A DNA stretch of 64,000 nt from JBNAVJ01 sp049700455 (GCA_049700455.1 JBNAVJ010000002.1:1-64000), one strand, 5' to 3'; counted from the stretch's first letter, positions 8,450 to 16,564 are shown. The notes: generated from the sequence alone by a model not told the origin. Translations and numbers: made by a program.

Positions 8450-9469
8450 ATGAAAGCAGCAATATTAAAACAAATTGGAAATATCAACGAATTAAAAAAT
8501 AATCTCATCATCGAAAATATCCCGCTACCGGATATTGAATCAGATGAAGCACTAATACGAGTGAAATATGCCTCTCTGAATCACCGGGATTTATGGATAA
8601 TAAAAGGTCTCTATGCAGGAATTAAATTACCTGTTGTACCCGGCTCGGATTGTGCAGGAATTATTGAAAAGATTGGCAGCAATTCATCCACCTTTAAGGT
8701 TGGAGACGAAGTTATTATTAATCCCTCTTTCAACTGGGGTGATAATCAATCTCATCAGTCTAAAGACTTCAAAATACTTGGACTCCCTGATAATGGGACA
8801 CTTGCAGAATTTGTAAAAGTAAAAACCAAATATGTTTTTCCAAGACCTGACCATCTCTCTTTTCAAGAAGCAGCAGCTCTACCTCTGGCAGGATTGACTG
8901 CTTTTCGTGCACTTTTCACACGTGCAAAACTTTCATCTGAGGAAAATCTTTTAATAACTGGTATTGGCGGCGGTGTCGCAACTTTCACATTATTATTTGC
9001 AGTAGCTACCAGAGTTAACGCTTATGTTACCTCAGCTTCTTCTGACAAAATCAATCAAGCTATCCAGCTGGGTGCTAAAGCCGGAATTCTTTATACCCAA
9101 CCTGACTGGGATATGAAGTTTCTCAGTTTAATCAAGGAGGGATTTGATGTAATTATCGATGGCACCGGTGGAAATGTATTTAACAAATGTATTAATCTAC
9201 TTAAACCTGGCGGAAGGCTTGTTACCTATGGCGCAACACTGGGAAACGCCACGGAACTTGAAGTGAGAAAAATTTTCTGGAAACAACTCAATATTTTAGG
9301 CTCAACTATGGGCTCAGATGCTGACTTTCAAGCTATGTATGATTTCGTCTGTAAATATAAAATTAAACCAGTAGTTGACAGTATTTTCACACTTGACAAT
9401 ATTCACCTTGCCTTTGATAAAATGAATCTCTCATCACAAATAGGGAAAATTGTTATAAAAATATCATAG
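8450..9469 (+). CDS. Medium-chain dehydrogenase/reductase (NADPH:quinone reductase-like)
   Basis: 339 residues of the MDR superfamily. The N-terminal GroES-like domain has LNHRDLWI and GSDCAGIIEKIG. The Rossmann domain has LITGIGGGVATF near 165-178 in place of the usual AxxGxVG. The cysteine cluster that binds structural zinc in alcohol dehydrogenases is absent, and the usual catalytic-zinc cysteine position is N in NHRD. It is therefore probably a zinc-free NAD(P)H-dependent quinone or enone reductase despite frequent labels as zinc-binding dehydrogenase. The start is 3 bp after the xth stop, so the two are co-transcribed. The substrate is unknown. Confidence 0.82.
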   Translation: MKAAILKQIGNINELKNNLIIENIPLPDIESDEALIRVKYASLNHRDLWIIKGLYAGIKLPVVPGSDCAGIIEKIGSNSSTFKVGDEVIINPSFNWGDNQSHQSKDFKILGLPDNGTLAEFVKVKTKYVFPRPDHLSFQEAAALPLAGLTAFRALFTRAKLSSEENLLITGIGGGVATFTLLFAVATRVNAYVTSASSDKINQAIQLGAKAGILYTQPDWDMKFLSLIKEGFDVIIDGTGGNVFNKCINLLKPGGRLVTYGATLGNATELEVRKIFWKQLNILGSTMGSDADFQAMYDFVCKYKIKPVVDSIFTLDNIHLAFDKMNLSSQIGKIVIKIS

Positions 9470-9564
9470 AAATAGTTACATAAAGGCTGATTTCAATATA
9501 TTTTTAGCTCGTTACAACTTTATACTAATAAGACCATTTCCTTATTAAACTTATTCTATTACCT

Positions 9565-9786
9565 ATGAAAAATATTCTTGTTTGCCTTGTCTCCAGACAG
9601 GTTATGGCTAACATTATACCTATAAATGAATTGAAACCCGATGAAGTGATTTTATTTACTACAAAAGAAGAATATACATCAGCAGAGACCCTTCTTACTT
9701 TAAAACAAAAAATACCCCGAAGTTAAAATTATATCAAAATTACCTGACAGAACTGAAAATTTTATCTAAATTTTTAACTAATACAA
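9565..9786 (+). pseudogene. Truncated CARF nuclease relic (Card1/Can2, DUF1887-like)
   Basis: An ATG at 9565 opens a 53-codon frame (stop 9724-9726). Its peptide begins MKNILVCLVSRQVMANIIPI and continues NELKPDEVILFTTKE, closely resembling the N-terminal CARF strand-loop pattern of DUF1887/Card1/Can2 proteins (LVSxQxxxNxxPI...KPDxVxxxxTxE). After the A-run at 9707-9712 the +1 frame gives KYPEVKIISKLPDRTENFI, a natural continuation, and then hits a stop near 9770. One indel plus truncation explains this. No restriction-endonuclease-like domain remains. Full-length relatives are about 370-450 residues and are ancillary nucleases activated by cyclic oligoadenylate from type III CRISPR systems. 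CRISPR-like repeats start at 9790. The family assignment rests on about 70 residues read by eye. Confidence 0.5.
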
Positions 9787-9789
9787 CGT

Positions 9790-9890
9790 GTTTGAATTGA
9801 ACCATAGTGGAATTGGGACAGGTTACACGGTGGGCTGGTTAGTCCAGCTCTTTACCGTCCGTTTGAATTGAGCTAAAGTAGAGTTGATAT
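9790..9890 (+). CRISPR. CRISPR relic: two diverged 30-bp repeats around a 41-bp spacer
   Basis: Repeat 1 is at 9790-9819 (starts GTTTGAATTGAACCATAGTG, ends GAATTGGGAC). Repeat 2 is at 9861-9890 (starts GTTTGAATTGAGCTAAAGTA, ends GAGTTGATAT). They match at 22 of 30 positions with no gaps, including the first 11 bases. The first repeat resembles the family of type I-B/III repeats that start GTTTGAAT and end GGAATTGAAAC. The intervening 41 bp (9820-9860) fits a spacer length. The second copy is decayed as terminal repeats often are. No cas genes are in the window; only the CARF-like relic lies upstream. The spacer has internal dyad symmetry, an argument for caution. Confidence 0.55.
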
Positions 9891-10162
9891 AAAATGAAAA
9901 GATAGGGAAAAGTGAATCAAAGGTAATTTCGGGCATGATTATAAATTGAGGTTTTGGCATTATTTTAGAGAGATTTTTCTAAAAAAATTTATCCTCCTTT
10001 TAAATTGTAGTTCAAAGGACTTCATAAAACTCCTTATAAAAATAACAATTCCCCAGGAGCAGCATCAACTAAGAATTTTTAAAATGCTACCCCGGGGAAA
10101 CAGACCATAAAAACATTTTCTCTAGTTTTATTCCTCTCTGAGTTTTATAAATTTGAATACTT
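9891..10162. other. Non-coding stretch downstream of the CRISPR relic
   Basis: 272 bp without a supportable gene. No further copy of the GTTTGAATTGA repeat is visible. It contains one imperfect hairpin, listed separately at 10049-10099. Otherwise it is featureless AT-rich sequence. Confidence 0.5.
10049..10099 (-). terminator. Imperfect hairpin, possible terminator for the T9SS protein gene
   Basis: Arms TTCCCCAGGAGCAGCAT (10049-10065) and ATGCTACCCCGGGGAA (10084-10099) pair with a few mismatches around an 18-base loop. On the minus strand the stem lies 64 bp after the stop at 10163 and is followed by AATTGTTATTTTT, a weak T-run. It could terminate the minus-strand gene. Confidence 0.35.
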
Positions 10163-12181
10163 TTATTTAATCATTACCATATATATTGTTTCAATAGATT
10201 CAGGAGCAATTAATTTACAGAAATATATTCCACTTGCATAATTTTTTGCATCCCATTTTATAGAATAAGTACCCGGCTGAAGCTCCATATTTAGTAATGA
10301 TTCAAGTTCCTTGCCAAGAATATTATAAATTTTAACTGTGATGTTTTGTTTCTTCGGATTAGAAAACTTTATAAGAGTAGTAGAATTAAAAGGATTCGGA
10401 TAATTCTGAAATAATTTAAATCCAGAAGGAGCATTGTTAGATATAACTTTTAGAGTCGGGTTAAAGTCTGTAAGTGGTCTTCGCCAGATAGAGGTCCCAC
10501 TCGCAGCAGCAAGTATATAATTTGCCGGTGAGTTAAAATAAAATCCAAACACATAAGGAGTAGGATTAAAACCTTCGTTTTTCGCTGTCCAGGTTTGACC
10601 ATAATCAGTGGAAAAATATACTCCTTCATAATTTCCAAGTCCAGCCCAAACAAAATTTGCAACTGCCGTAAGTGAAAGAATAGCTTTGTTATTTAATGAT
10701 GAATGCACCCAGTTACCACCTGAGTTTGATGATATGTATACTCCGGAATCAAGAGTTCCTGCATATACATAGTTTCCACTTGCGGCAAGCGAATATATAG
10801 TTTTATTATTTAATGAAGTTTGATTCCAGGTGTTACCATTATCAGTTGAGAAGTAAACTCCATAGTTTTCAGTACCACTAAATAGATAATTTCCGGAGCG
10901 GGCAAGTGAGTAAACAGTTAAATTGTTCAGTGGTGTCTGGTTCCAGGATAAGCCATTATCTGTTGATGAATAAATTCCATAGTACCACGAACCTGCAAAT
11001 AAAATGTTATTATGTAAACAGAAAGAAACTATCGTTCTATTTGTTAGAGATGACTGATACCAGCTTACACCAGAATTGGTAGTATAAAAAATTCCCATAT
11101 TATAGGTTCCCGCAAGTGTATAGTTGGTTGCACTATAGAGAGAATATACAGTTTTATTTATTAGACTTGTTTGAGCCCAATTATAGCCACCATCAGAGGA
11201 GTAATAGACACCCCCATTATACCCTGCTCCGGCAAATACATTATTACCTACCCCACTGATAGCACGGAAATCTACATTACAAAAATTGGACAACCCCCAG
11301 TTTACCCCTGAATTTGTAGAAAATACAACTCCATAATCCGTAACAGCAAAATACATTGTTGGTTGAAGTGATATTCCTCTAACCCAACCCGTATTAAAAT
11401 CCGTTTGTATCCAATTCAGACCATTATTTGTAGAACGATAAATTCCTTGACTCCAGGTCCCAAGAAAAATATTACCACTACTAATTCCAATAGACCAGAT
11501 ATATTGACTGCCAAATTGGCTAATAAGAGACCAGGAGTCTCCGTTATTGTCAGAGCGATAAAATCCCGAATAAGTTCCTGCAAATACGGTAGAACCATTT
11601 ACACCAAGCGAGATAACAGCCGCATTATTTAAGGGGGTTTGACTCCAGTTTATTCCACCATTTGTAGAACGGTATACACCAGAATCGGTTGTTCCTGCGA
11701 ATATTGTCTGACCATTAACAGCAAGAGACCAGACATTTTTATTATTAAGTGATGTTTGAATCCAGTTTTGTCCATTATTAGTGCTTTGATAAACTCCATA
11801 ACTATCTGTTCCGGCATATATAATATTACTGCTAATAACTATAACTCTTACAAACCTGCCGGATAATGTTTGAGTCCAATTTACTCCATAATTTGTAGAG
11901 GTATAAATTCCATTTCCGTAGGTGCCGGCATAAACATAATTGCCACTTGCTGCAACTGAGTATACATAGGAAGAATTCAAACCTGCCTGATTCCAGTGTA
12001 AACCATTATCAGTAGAACGATAAATTCCATCTGAAAAAGTTCCAACATAAACGTAAGGTTGACTCGAAGCTAAACTTCTCAAAGTATTTGCATAATAAAG
12101 CCCATTTCCACTAATCCATTGTGAGAATGTTGTGCTTGTTAATAAAAGTAAAAGTACCGCAACAGAAAAAACTTTTTTCAT
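10163..12181 (-). CDS. T9SS-exported repeat protein, probable double beta-propeller
   Basis: 672 residues. Residues 1-20 form a signal peptide (MKKVFSVAVLLLLLTSTTFS). Residues about 25-570 are thirteen clear repeats with a period near 40 residues, each with an Asp-box-like core such as GVYRSTNGGINW and a YAGT strand, followed by a degenerate copy. This resembles YCF48/BNR propellers, and about 14 blades would suit two seven-bladed propellers. Residues about 590-672 are a type IX secretion sorting domain (FQNYPNPFN, VKIYNILGKE, PGTYSIKWD, ASGIYFCKL). The protein is therefore predicted to cross the outer membrane and be attached or released outside. The start is supported by GGAGT at 12192-12188, 6 bp before the ATG. 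The ligand is unknown. It is a single-gene unit. Confidence 0.88.
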   Translation of the reverse strand: MKKVFSVAVLLLLLTSTTFSQWISGNGLYYANTLRSLASSQPYVYVGTFSDGIYRSTDNGLHWNQAGLNSSYVYSVAASGNYVYAGTYGNGIYTSTNYGVNWTQTLSGRFVRVIVISSNIIYAGTDSYGVYQSTNNGQNWIQTSLNNKNVWSLAVNGQTIFAGTTDSGVYRSTNGGINWSQTPLNNAAVISLGVNGSTVFAGTYSGFYRSDNNGDSWSLISQFGSQYIWSIGISSGNIFLGTWSQGIYRSTNNGLNWIQTDFNTGWVRGISLQPTMYFAVTDYGVVFSTNSGVNWGLSNFCNVDFRAISGVGNNVFAGAGYNGGVYYSSDGGYNWAQTSLINKTVYSLYSATNYTLAGTYNMGIFYTTNSGVSWYQSSLTNRTIVSFCLHNNILFAGSWYYGIYSSTDNGLSWNQTPLNNLTVYSLARSGNYLFSGTENYGVYFSTDNGNTWNQTSLNNKTIYSLAASGNYVYAGTLDSGVYISSNSGGNWVHSSLNNKAILSLTAVANFVWAGLGNYEGVYFSTDYGQTWTAKNEGFNPTPYVFGFYFNSPANYILAAASGTSIWRRPLTDFNPTLKVISNNAPSGFKLFQNYPNPFNSTTLIKFSNPKKQNITVKIYNILGKELESLLNMELQPGTYSIKWDAKNYASGIYFCKLIAPESIETIYMVMIK

Positions 12182-12187
12182 TTTTAT

Positions 12188-12192
12188 ACTCC
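12188..12192 (-). promoter_or_regulatory. Ribosome binding site of the T9SS protein gene
   Basis: GGAGT on the minus strand, 6 bases before the ATG at 12181; it fixes the start. Confidence 0.6.
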
Positions 12193-12203
12193 GTTTTTTT
12201 TAA

Positions 12204-12232
12204 AAGATAATAAGTACTATAATTATTTTCAA
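12204..12232 (-). promoter_or_regulatory. Candidate sigma70-type promoter for the T9SS protein gene
   Basis: On the minus strand TTGAAA (12232-12227) is separated by exactly 17 bases from TATCTT (12209-12204), about 25 bp upstream of the start codon. Spacing is ideal but both hexamers are imperfect and the region is AT-rich, so a chance match is possible. Confidence 0.35.
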
Positions 12233-12687
12233 GTAAAATTTATTATTTTATTTTTAATTATCTACACATCTTTCCAGAATAATGGCAGGTTTAAAAAGCT
12301 CAAATTTACATCAGGGGTCTAACCGTTTTGAATAGAGGTGATTATCAAGAGATACAAATGACTCCACAGGAGGTCAAAATATTAAAATGTCAGGCAGACA
12401 TTTCTTCTTCCAAAATTATCTTATCTAAGGTTTGAATCCCCTTAATGCCGACGGGACTGTAATTTTGTAATTTGCTTTTCCTCTACAATAACATACACCA
12501 CTTCTTCTCTATAACATCTTATAATAATATAATACACCTATTCAGAATAAATCTAAAACTCACATAATTTTTGAAAATCAAAAAACTCCGAGACAAGATT
12601 TTAGCAAACCAGCTTTTCAAAACCAACATCTACCATCGATAGAGAGGTATTAGCTGTATAATTTGCTGATGCTCATAAAAAATAGCA
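12233..12687. other. Non-coding stretch between T9SS gene and envelope-stress pair
   Basis: About 455 bp with no supportable gene on either strand. A single sequence at 12429-12457 starts GTTTGAAT and ends GGGAC, superficially like the repeat at 9790, but no second copy exists. Short open frames here lack recognisable similarity. Confidence 0.4.
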
Positions 12688-12717
12688 GGGGTAAGGCTTT
12701 TAAAGAAACCTTACCCC
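12675..12717 (-). terminator. Rho-independent terminator
   Basis: Perfect 9-bp arms GGGGTAAGG (12688-12696) and CCTTACCCC (12709-12717) flank a loop that can extend pairing (TTT with AAA). Read on the minus strand the stem is followed by TGCTATTTTTTA. It lies about 30 bp downstream of the coiled-coil protein gene stop at 12748 and fits an intrinsic terminator for that unit. Confidence 0.8.
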
Positions 12718-12747
12718 AAAAAGCAAGATGAATATAAATTTTTAATT

Positions 12748-13296
12748 CTAAACCTTTTTCATTTCTTCAAGTTTCTTCCGAACCTCGTTGAGTTCTTTAT
12801 TTATATCATCAAAGTCACTCTGAAATTTTTCATTCAATTCTGAAGATGGTTCTGGCAATACGGGTGTTTCATCTTTTTTACTTTTTCTGCCCTCACGAAG
12901 TTTTTCAAAAAACACCTTCACCCCTTTAACAACAGAGGAATAAAAAGCAATTGTATCTTTCAATGGCGGTTCAATTTTTCCCTGAATTCGCCTCTTGAAG
13001 TCTATGACCTCATCAATTACACCACGCATTTTATCAACTGTTTCACGGACAGAATCTATATTGCCTTCAACTTTTTCACTTATAGCATTCAACCTTCTAA
13101 CAAGTTGCTTTGAATCTTCAATAAGTGGGTCTACCTTAACCTTAAAGTTAGTAAATTCATCGTTTAACGAGTCAACCTTCAACATTAGTTTCTTTACAGC
13201 CCCTGTCAGAACAAAAACAAGAATAATGAAGGCAATAAATAAAATTATTTGAATAATAATAGAGATATTAAATAAAATTTGACTTTCTGGGCTCAC
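12748..13296 (-). CDS. Membrane-anchored coiled-coil protein (DUF948-like)
   Basis: 182 residues starting at GTG (13296). Residues about 10-32 are one transmembrane helix (IIIQIILFIAFIILVFVLTG). Residues about 35-110 are charged, heptad-like helix (KVDSLNDEF, VDPLIEDSKQLVRRL, VEGNIDSVRETVDKM), and residues about 155-182 form a second coiled coil. The pattern resembles DUF948 proteins, which often sit beside YtxH proteins in general-stress loci. It follows the YtxH-like gene by 19 bp and ends just before a strong terminator, so the two form a small operon. The function is unknown; an envelope scaffold role is inferred. Confidence 0.72.
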   Translation of the reverse strand: MSPESQILFNISIIIQIILFIAFIILVFVLTGAVKKLMLKVDSLNDEFTNFKVKVDPLIEDSKQLVRRLNAISEKVEGNIDSVRETVDKMRGVIDEVIDFKRRIQGKIEPPLKDTIAFYSSVVKGVKVFFEKLREGRKSKKDETPVLPEPSSELNEKFQSDFDDINKELNEVRKKLEEMKKV

Positions 13297-13315
13297 GGTT
13301 TTTGTTTTTTAAGTT

Positions 13316-13732
13316 TTAGATGTTATTTTTCTCTTCGTTATAAGCATCTATACCAGCTTTAAACGCTTCTTTTATTCGTTGTGCTTCATCAGTTAAATTT
13401 TCTTTTGTTTCACTGAGTTTCCCACTAACTTTTTCGCGAGCAGAACTCAAGAGTTCGTTAGCATCCTGAATTAACGAACTTGCTTTTTCTTTAGCCTGCT
13501 TAATTAATTCTTCAGACTTACGCTTTCCTTCATTAATTAAGTTTGAAGCTTTCTCTTTGGCAATCTGCATATACTCTGAAGCATCATCAATAAACTCATC
13601 TTTTTTCAGTTTAATATCACGGCGCAATTCCTTCCCGGATTTTGGAGCAAATAACAGGGCAAATATCCCTCCTACAATTGCTCCGCTTAAGAAACCAATA
13701 AATAAGCCTTTTGCCATTTTGTTGTCTTCCAT
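13316..13732 (-). CDS. YtxH domain-containing protein
   Basis: 138 residues. The N-terminal signature is a glycine-rich helix followed by a charged turn, GLFIGFLSGAIVGGIFALLFAPKSG split across residues 9-33, which defines YtxH. The rest is an alanine/lysine/glutamate-rich helix with repeats such as AKEKASNLI and AKEKASSLI, LEA-like in composition. The start is supported by AAAGGAG at 13747-13741. YtxH proteins are membrane-associated and frequently stress-induced; the molecular role is unresolved. A 17-bp inverted repeat lies 50 bp upstream and may control expression. Confidence 0.82.
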   Translation of the reverse strand: MEDNKMAKGLFIGFLSGAIVGGIFALLFAPKSGKELRRDIKLKKDEFIDDASEYMQIAKEKASNLINEGKRKSEELIKQAKEKASSLIQDANELLSSAREKVSGKLSETKENLTDEAQRIKEAFKAGIDAYNEEKNNI

Positions 13733-13740
13733 TGTGAATT

Positions 13741-13747
13741 CTCCTTT
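13741..13747 (-). promoter_or_regulatory. Strong ribosome binding site of the YtxH gene
   Basis: AAAGGAG on the minus strand, 8 bases before the ATG at 13732. It is one of the few near-consensus Shine-Dalgarno sequences in the window. Confidence 0.65.
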
Positions 13748-13781
13748 ATTTAATTTATTATTTAATTTAATATATCTTGAA

Positions 13782-13828
13782 TTCGCAATGGAGTAATTAC
13801 AAAGTCATTGCAATTACTTTATTGCGAA
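13782..13828. repeat. 17-bp inverted repeat upstream of the YtxH operon
   Basis: Arms TTCGCAATGGAGTAATT (13782-13798) and AATTACTTTATTGCGAA (13812-13828) are complementary over 17 positions; the only two differences would be G-U pairs in RNA. The loop is 13 bases. A partial echo, TTGCAAATTACTTT, occurs near 13846-13860. Its place about 50 bp before the start codon suggests an operator or a 5'-UTR hairpin. Confidence 0.6.
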
Positions 13829-13995
13829 CTTTACTTAAAATTATAAATTGCAAATTACTTTTTCAATAGACAAAAATTTATTAGATAATTTTGCAATAGT
13901 TAAAGATGGTACCAGCACACTCCAAAATGTTGTTTTCAACAATCTTTCTAAAAAAGTATTCACACAGCTAACTTATGGATAACCTTGAAACTCTA

Positions 13996-15402
13996 CTAAA
14001 TATTAATGGCTTCACCAAATGCTACACCAGCTGCTTCGAGAATTGCTTCACTCAAAGATGGATGTGCATGAATGATTTTAATAAGTGATTCGCCAGTTCC
14101 TTCCAGTGATTTCAGAGTAACAAGTTCGCTTATCAGCTCGGTAGCCTCATTTCCAACAATATGTCCTCCCAGCAGCTCTCCATATTTTGCATCAAAAATT
14201 AGTTTTACCATACCTATTGTTTCACCTGTTGCCCTGGACTTACCGTTTGCTGAAAATGGGAATTTACCCACCTTTAGCTCATAACCCTTCTCTCTTGCCT
14301 CTTTTTCTGTCAAGCCCACTGAAGCTACCTGTGGCTGGCAATATGTACAACCCGGTATATTATCATATTCTATATTTGCCACAGGTATCCCTTTAATTTT
14401 CTCTACGCAATTAATTCCTTCCGCAGATGCAACGTGTGCAAGCCATGGCTTGCCAGCTGGATTGATAAGCGCAACATCACCTATAGCATAGATGTTTTCA
14501 ATATTGGTCCTATAGTTTCTATCTACCTTAATACCATTTTTATACATCTCAACACCAAGTTCTTCAAGTCCAAGATTTTCTTTATTAGCCACAACACCAA
14601 TGGCAATTAATACAACGTCTGATTCAAAAGTCTCATTGGTTTTACCACTGACAGTCGTATAAGCCTTTCCGTTCTTTACTTCCACTGTTTCAGTTTTTGT
14701 ATCAGTATAAATTTTAATTCCGTTCTTTTTAAATTCCTTCGCAACAACATCAGCAATTTCTGTATCCTCAACCGGCAATACCTGTGGGAGCATTTCTATA
14801 ATGGTAACCTCAGAACCAAATGCATTATAAAAATATGCAAATTCCATCCCGATAGCACCACTACCAACAATAGTAATTTTCCGTGGGAGTTCTTTTTTAA
14901 GCATAGCTCCTGTGGAAGAAAGCACTATTTCTTCATCAAATTGAAGGTTTCCAAGCGCTCTTGGTCTTGCTCCCGTTGCAATTATTATATGCTTAGAAGA
15001 GATTTTTTCTAATTCTTTTCCAGATTTATCTTTTATTAAAATTGTTTTATCTTTGTTAATATAACCACTACCATTAATAACAGTGATATTATTTTTTTTC
15101 ATCAGATACTGAACTCCCCTCTCAGAAGCAAGAGCAACCTTACGGGATCTATCAATAATTTTACTCAGTTCAAAGCTTGCTTTATCTACATTTATACCGT
15201 GTTCCTTGATTTTCTTAAGTGTGTTAAAAAGTTCTGCATCTTTAAGTAATGCTTTTGTTGGAATACAACCCCAATTCAAGCAGACACCACCCAATTTATC
15301 TCTCTCAACAATGGCAGTTGTAAAGCCGAGCTGTGCTGCTCTGATTGCAGCAGTGTATCCTCCAGGACCACTTCCTATAACTGTTATATCAAAAGTTCTC
15401 AT
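13996..15402 (-). CDS. lpdA: Dihydrolipoamide dehydrogenase (E3)
   Basis: 468 residues, typical E3 length. The FAD-binding motif GSGPGG is at 10-15, and the redox-active disulfide C41/C46 lies in GGVCLNWGC. The second nucleotide-binding motif is VGSGAIGMEFA (about 180). The second FAD motif is NIYAIGDVA, and the C-terminal HAHPSLSE carries the catalytic His-Glu of the partner subunit. It reoxidises lipoamide in 2-oxoacid dehydrogenase complexes or glycine cleavage. It is divergent from the potassium channel and about 1.2 kb from the E1 fusion gene; no E2 gene is in the window. Confidence 0.95.
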   Translation of the reverse strand: MRTFDITVIGSGPGGYTAAIRAAQLGFTTAIVERDKLGGVCLNWGCIPTKALLKDAELFNTLKKIKEHGINVDKASFELSKIIDRSRKVALASERGVQYLMKKNNITVINGSGYINKDKTILIKDKSGKELEKISSKHIIIATGARPRALGNLQFDEEIVLSSTGAMLKKELPRKITIVGSGAIGMEFAYFYNAFGSEVTIIEMLPQVLPVEDTEIADVVAKEFKKNGIKIYTDTKTETVEVKNGKAYTTVSGKTNETFESDVVLIAIGVVANKENLGLEELGVEMYKNGIKVDRNYRTNIENIYAIGDVALINPAGKPWLAHVASAEGINCVEKIKGIPVANIEYDNIPGCTYCQPQVASVGLTEKEAREKGYELKVGKFPFSANGKSRATGETIGMVKLIFDAKYGELLGGHIVGNEATELISELVTLKSLEGTGESLIKIIHAHPSLSEAILEAAGVAFGEAINI

Positions 15403-15511
15403 AATATATGATGCTTTATTTAAATTTGATTTTTAATATTGAAACATAAGATACATTATATTAATTTAGTTATATTAACTTTGGAACTCAATATAATTAC
15501 ACTTCACACTC

Positions 15512-16564
15512 GTGAAAGTTCTTGCAAACATCAAATTTGGCATTAAATATTTCAGTGAGGTACTCTTTATTATCTCATTAATTCTTTCATCAATATTGCT
15601 TGGTACAGTCGGATATATCCTCATTGAAAATTACTCATTTCTTGATGCTTTGTATATGACGGTTATAACCGTCACTACAGTTGGCTTCCGTGAAGTCAGG
15701 GAACTTTCTCAAGGGGGTAGAATATTTACAATTGTTCTCATTATAACAAACATAGGATTGTTTTTTTATGGTGCAACAAAAATTGTACACCTGATTATTG
15801 AAGGGGAATTTCGGAACTTTTTTAAATATTATAGTATGACTAAATCAATTGCTGAACTCAAAAATCATGTTATTGTATGCGGTTATGGAAGAAATGGTAA
15901 ACAGGTTTGTCTTGAACTCTACGACGATAAGATTCCATTTGTGATTATAGAAAAACGTCCTGAGATAATTGATGAAATACGAGATGAAGGGAAATATCTA
16001 TTCATTGAAGGCGATTCAACTGAAGAATCCGTTTTAATTGAAGCAGGTATCAAAAAAGCAAAAGCTCTCATAACTACACTACCTGAAGACCCTGATAACG
16101 TTTATGTAGTTCTTACAGCACGAGAATTGAATCAGAATATCACAATTATCAGTCGTGCATCAGTAGAATCATCTGAAAGTAAACTTAAAAAAGCCGGTGC
16201 TAACAATGTAATTATGCCAGAAAAAATTGGTGGTGCTCATATGGCAGCTCTTGTATCAAAACCGGATATTATTGAATTCATAGCACATCTCACCGGACAG
16301 GGGTCGGATATCAATATCACTTTTGAAGAAATCCCACTTATGGACATATCTGATGAATATCAGAACAAAACTATTAAAGATCTCGATGTAAGAAATAAGA
16401 CTGGAGCTAATATAATAGGATTAAAGCTCGAAGATGGAAAATACATCATCAATCCTGCACCGGAGACCCCCATAAACATAAAAGCTCAGATTATCATTTT
16501 AGGTAACTCACAACAAATCAGAGAATTCAGGGAGCTTTTGTGTAAGAGCCAGAATTCCTGCTAA
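15512..16564 (+). CDS. Potassium channel with RCK/TrkA domains (MthK-like)
   Basis: 350 residues starting at GTG (15512). It has two transmembrane helices (about 15-38 and 70-96) around a pore loop with selectivity-filter sequence TVTTVGF at 53-59. GYG is replaced by VGF, a common variant in two-helix prokaryotic channels. Then comes an RCK (TrkA-N) domain from about 118 with the nucleotide motif VCGYGRNG and a TrkA-C-like domain from about 260. It is expected to be a ligand-gated K+ channel in the inner membrane. Its stop overlaps the stop of the convergent E1 gene (16561-16564), so there is no room for a terminator between them. Confidence 0.88.
   Translation: MKVLANIKFGIKYFSEVLFIISLILSSILLGTVGYILIENYSFLDALYMTVITVTTVGFREVRELSQGGRIFTIVLIITNIGLFFYGATKIVHLIIEGEFRNFFKYYSMTKSIAELKNHVIVCGYGRNGKQVCLELYDDKIPFVIIEKRPEIIDEIRDEGKYLFIEGDSTEESVLIEAGIKKAKALITTLPEDPDNVYVVLTARELNQNITIISRASVESSESKLKKAGANNVIMPEKIGGAHMAALVSKPDIIEFIAHLTGQGSDINITFEEIPLMDISDEYQNKTIKDLDVRNKTGANIIGLKLEDGKYIINPAPETPINIKAQIIILGNSQQIREFRELLCKSQNSC

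Noticed and set aside
10163..12181. Repetitive DNA that could be read as a satellite or CRISPR array
   Set aside because: The repeats are in frame, protein-level (about 120 bp period) and belong to Asp-box propeller blades.
12429..12457. Single sequence starting GTTTGAAT and ending GGGAC, CRISPR-repeat-like on either strand and with a tRNA T-loop look
   Set aside because: Only one copy exists, its middle does not match the repeat at 9790, and no acceptor or anticodon stem can be folded around it.
12480..12580. Short minus-strand frame with a GTG start encoding a basic-ended peptide of about 31 residues
   Set aside because: No ribosome binding site, no family resemblance and very AT-rich context; not separable from chance.
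15476..15483. TAACTTTG, matching the Bacteroidetes -7 motif TAnnTTTG, upstream of the potassium channel
   Set aside because: No TTTG -33 element at the right distance, and such short AT-rich matches are expected by chance here.
16561..16564. Convergent overlapping stops of the channel and E1 genes
   Set aside because: A 4-bp tail-to-tail overlap is ordinary in compact genomes and shows no further structure.
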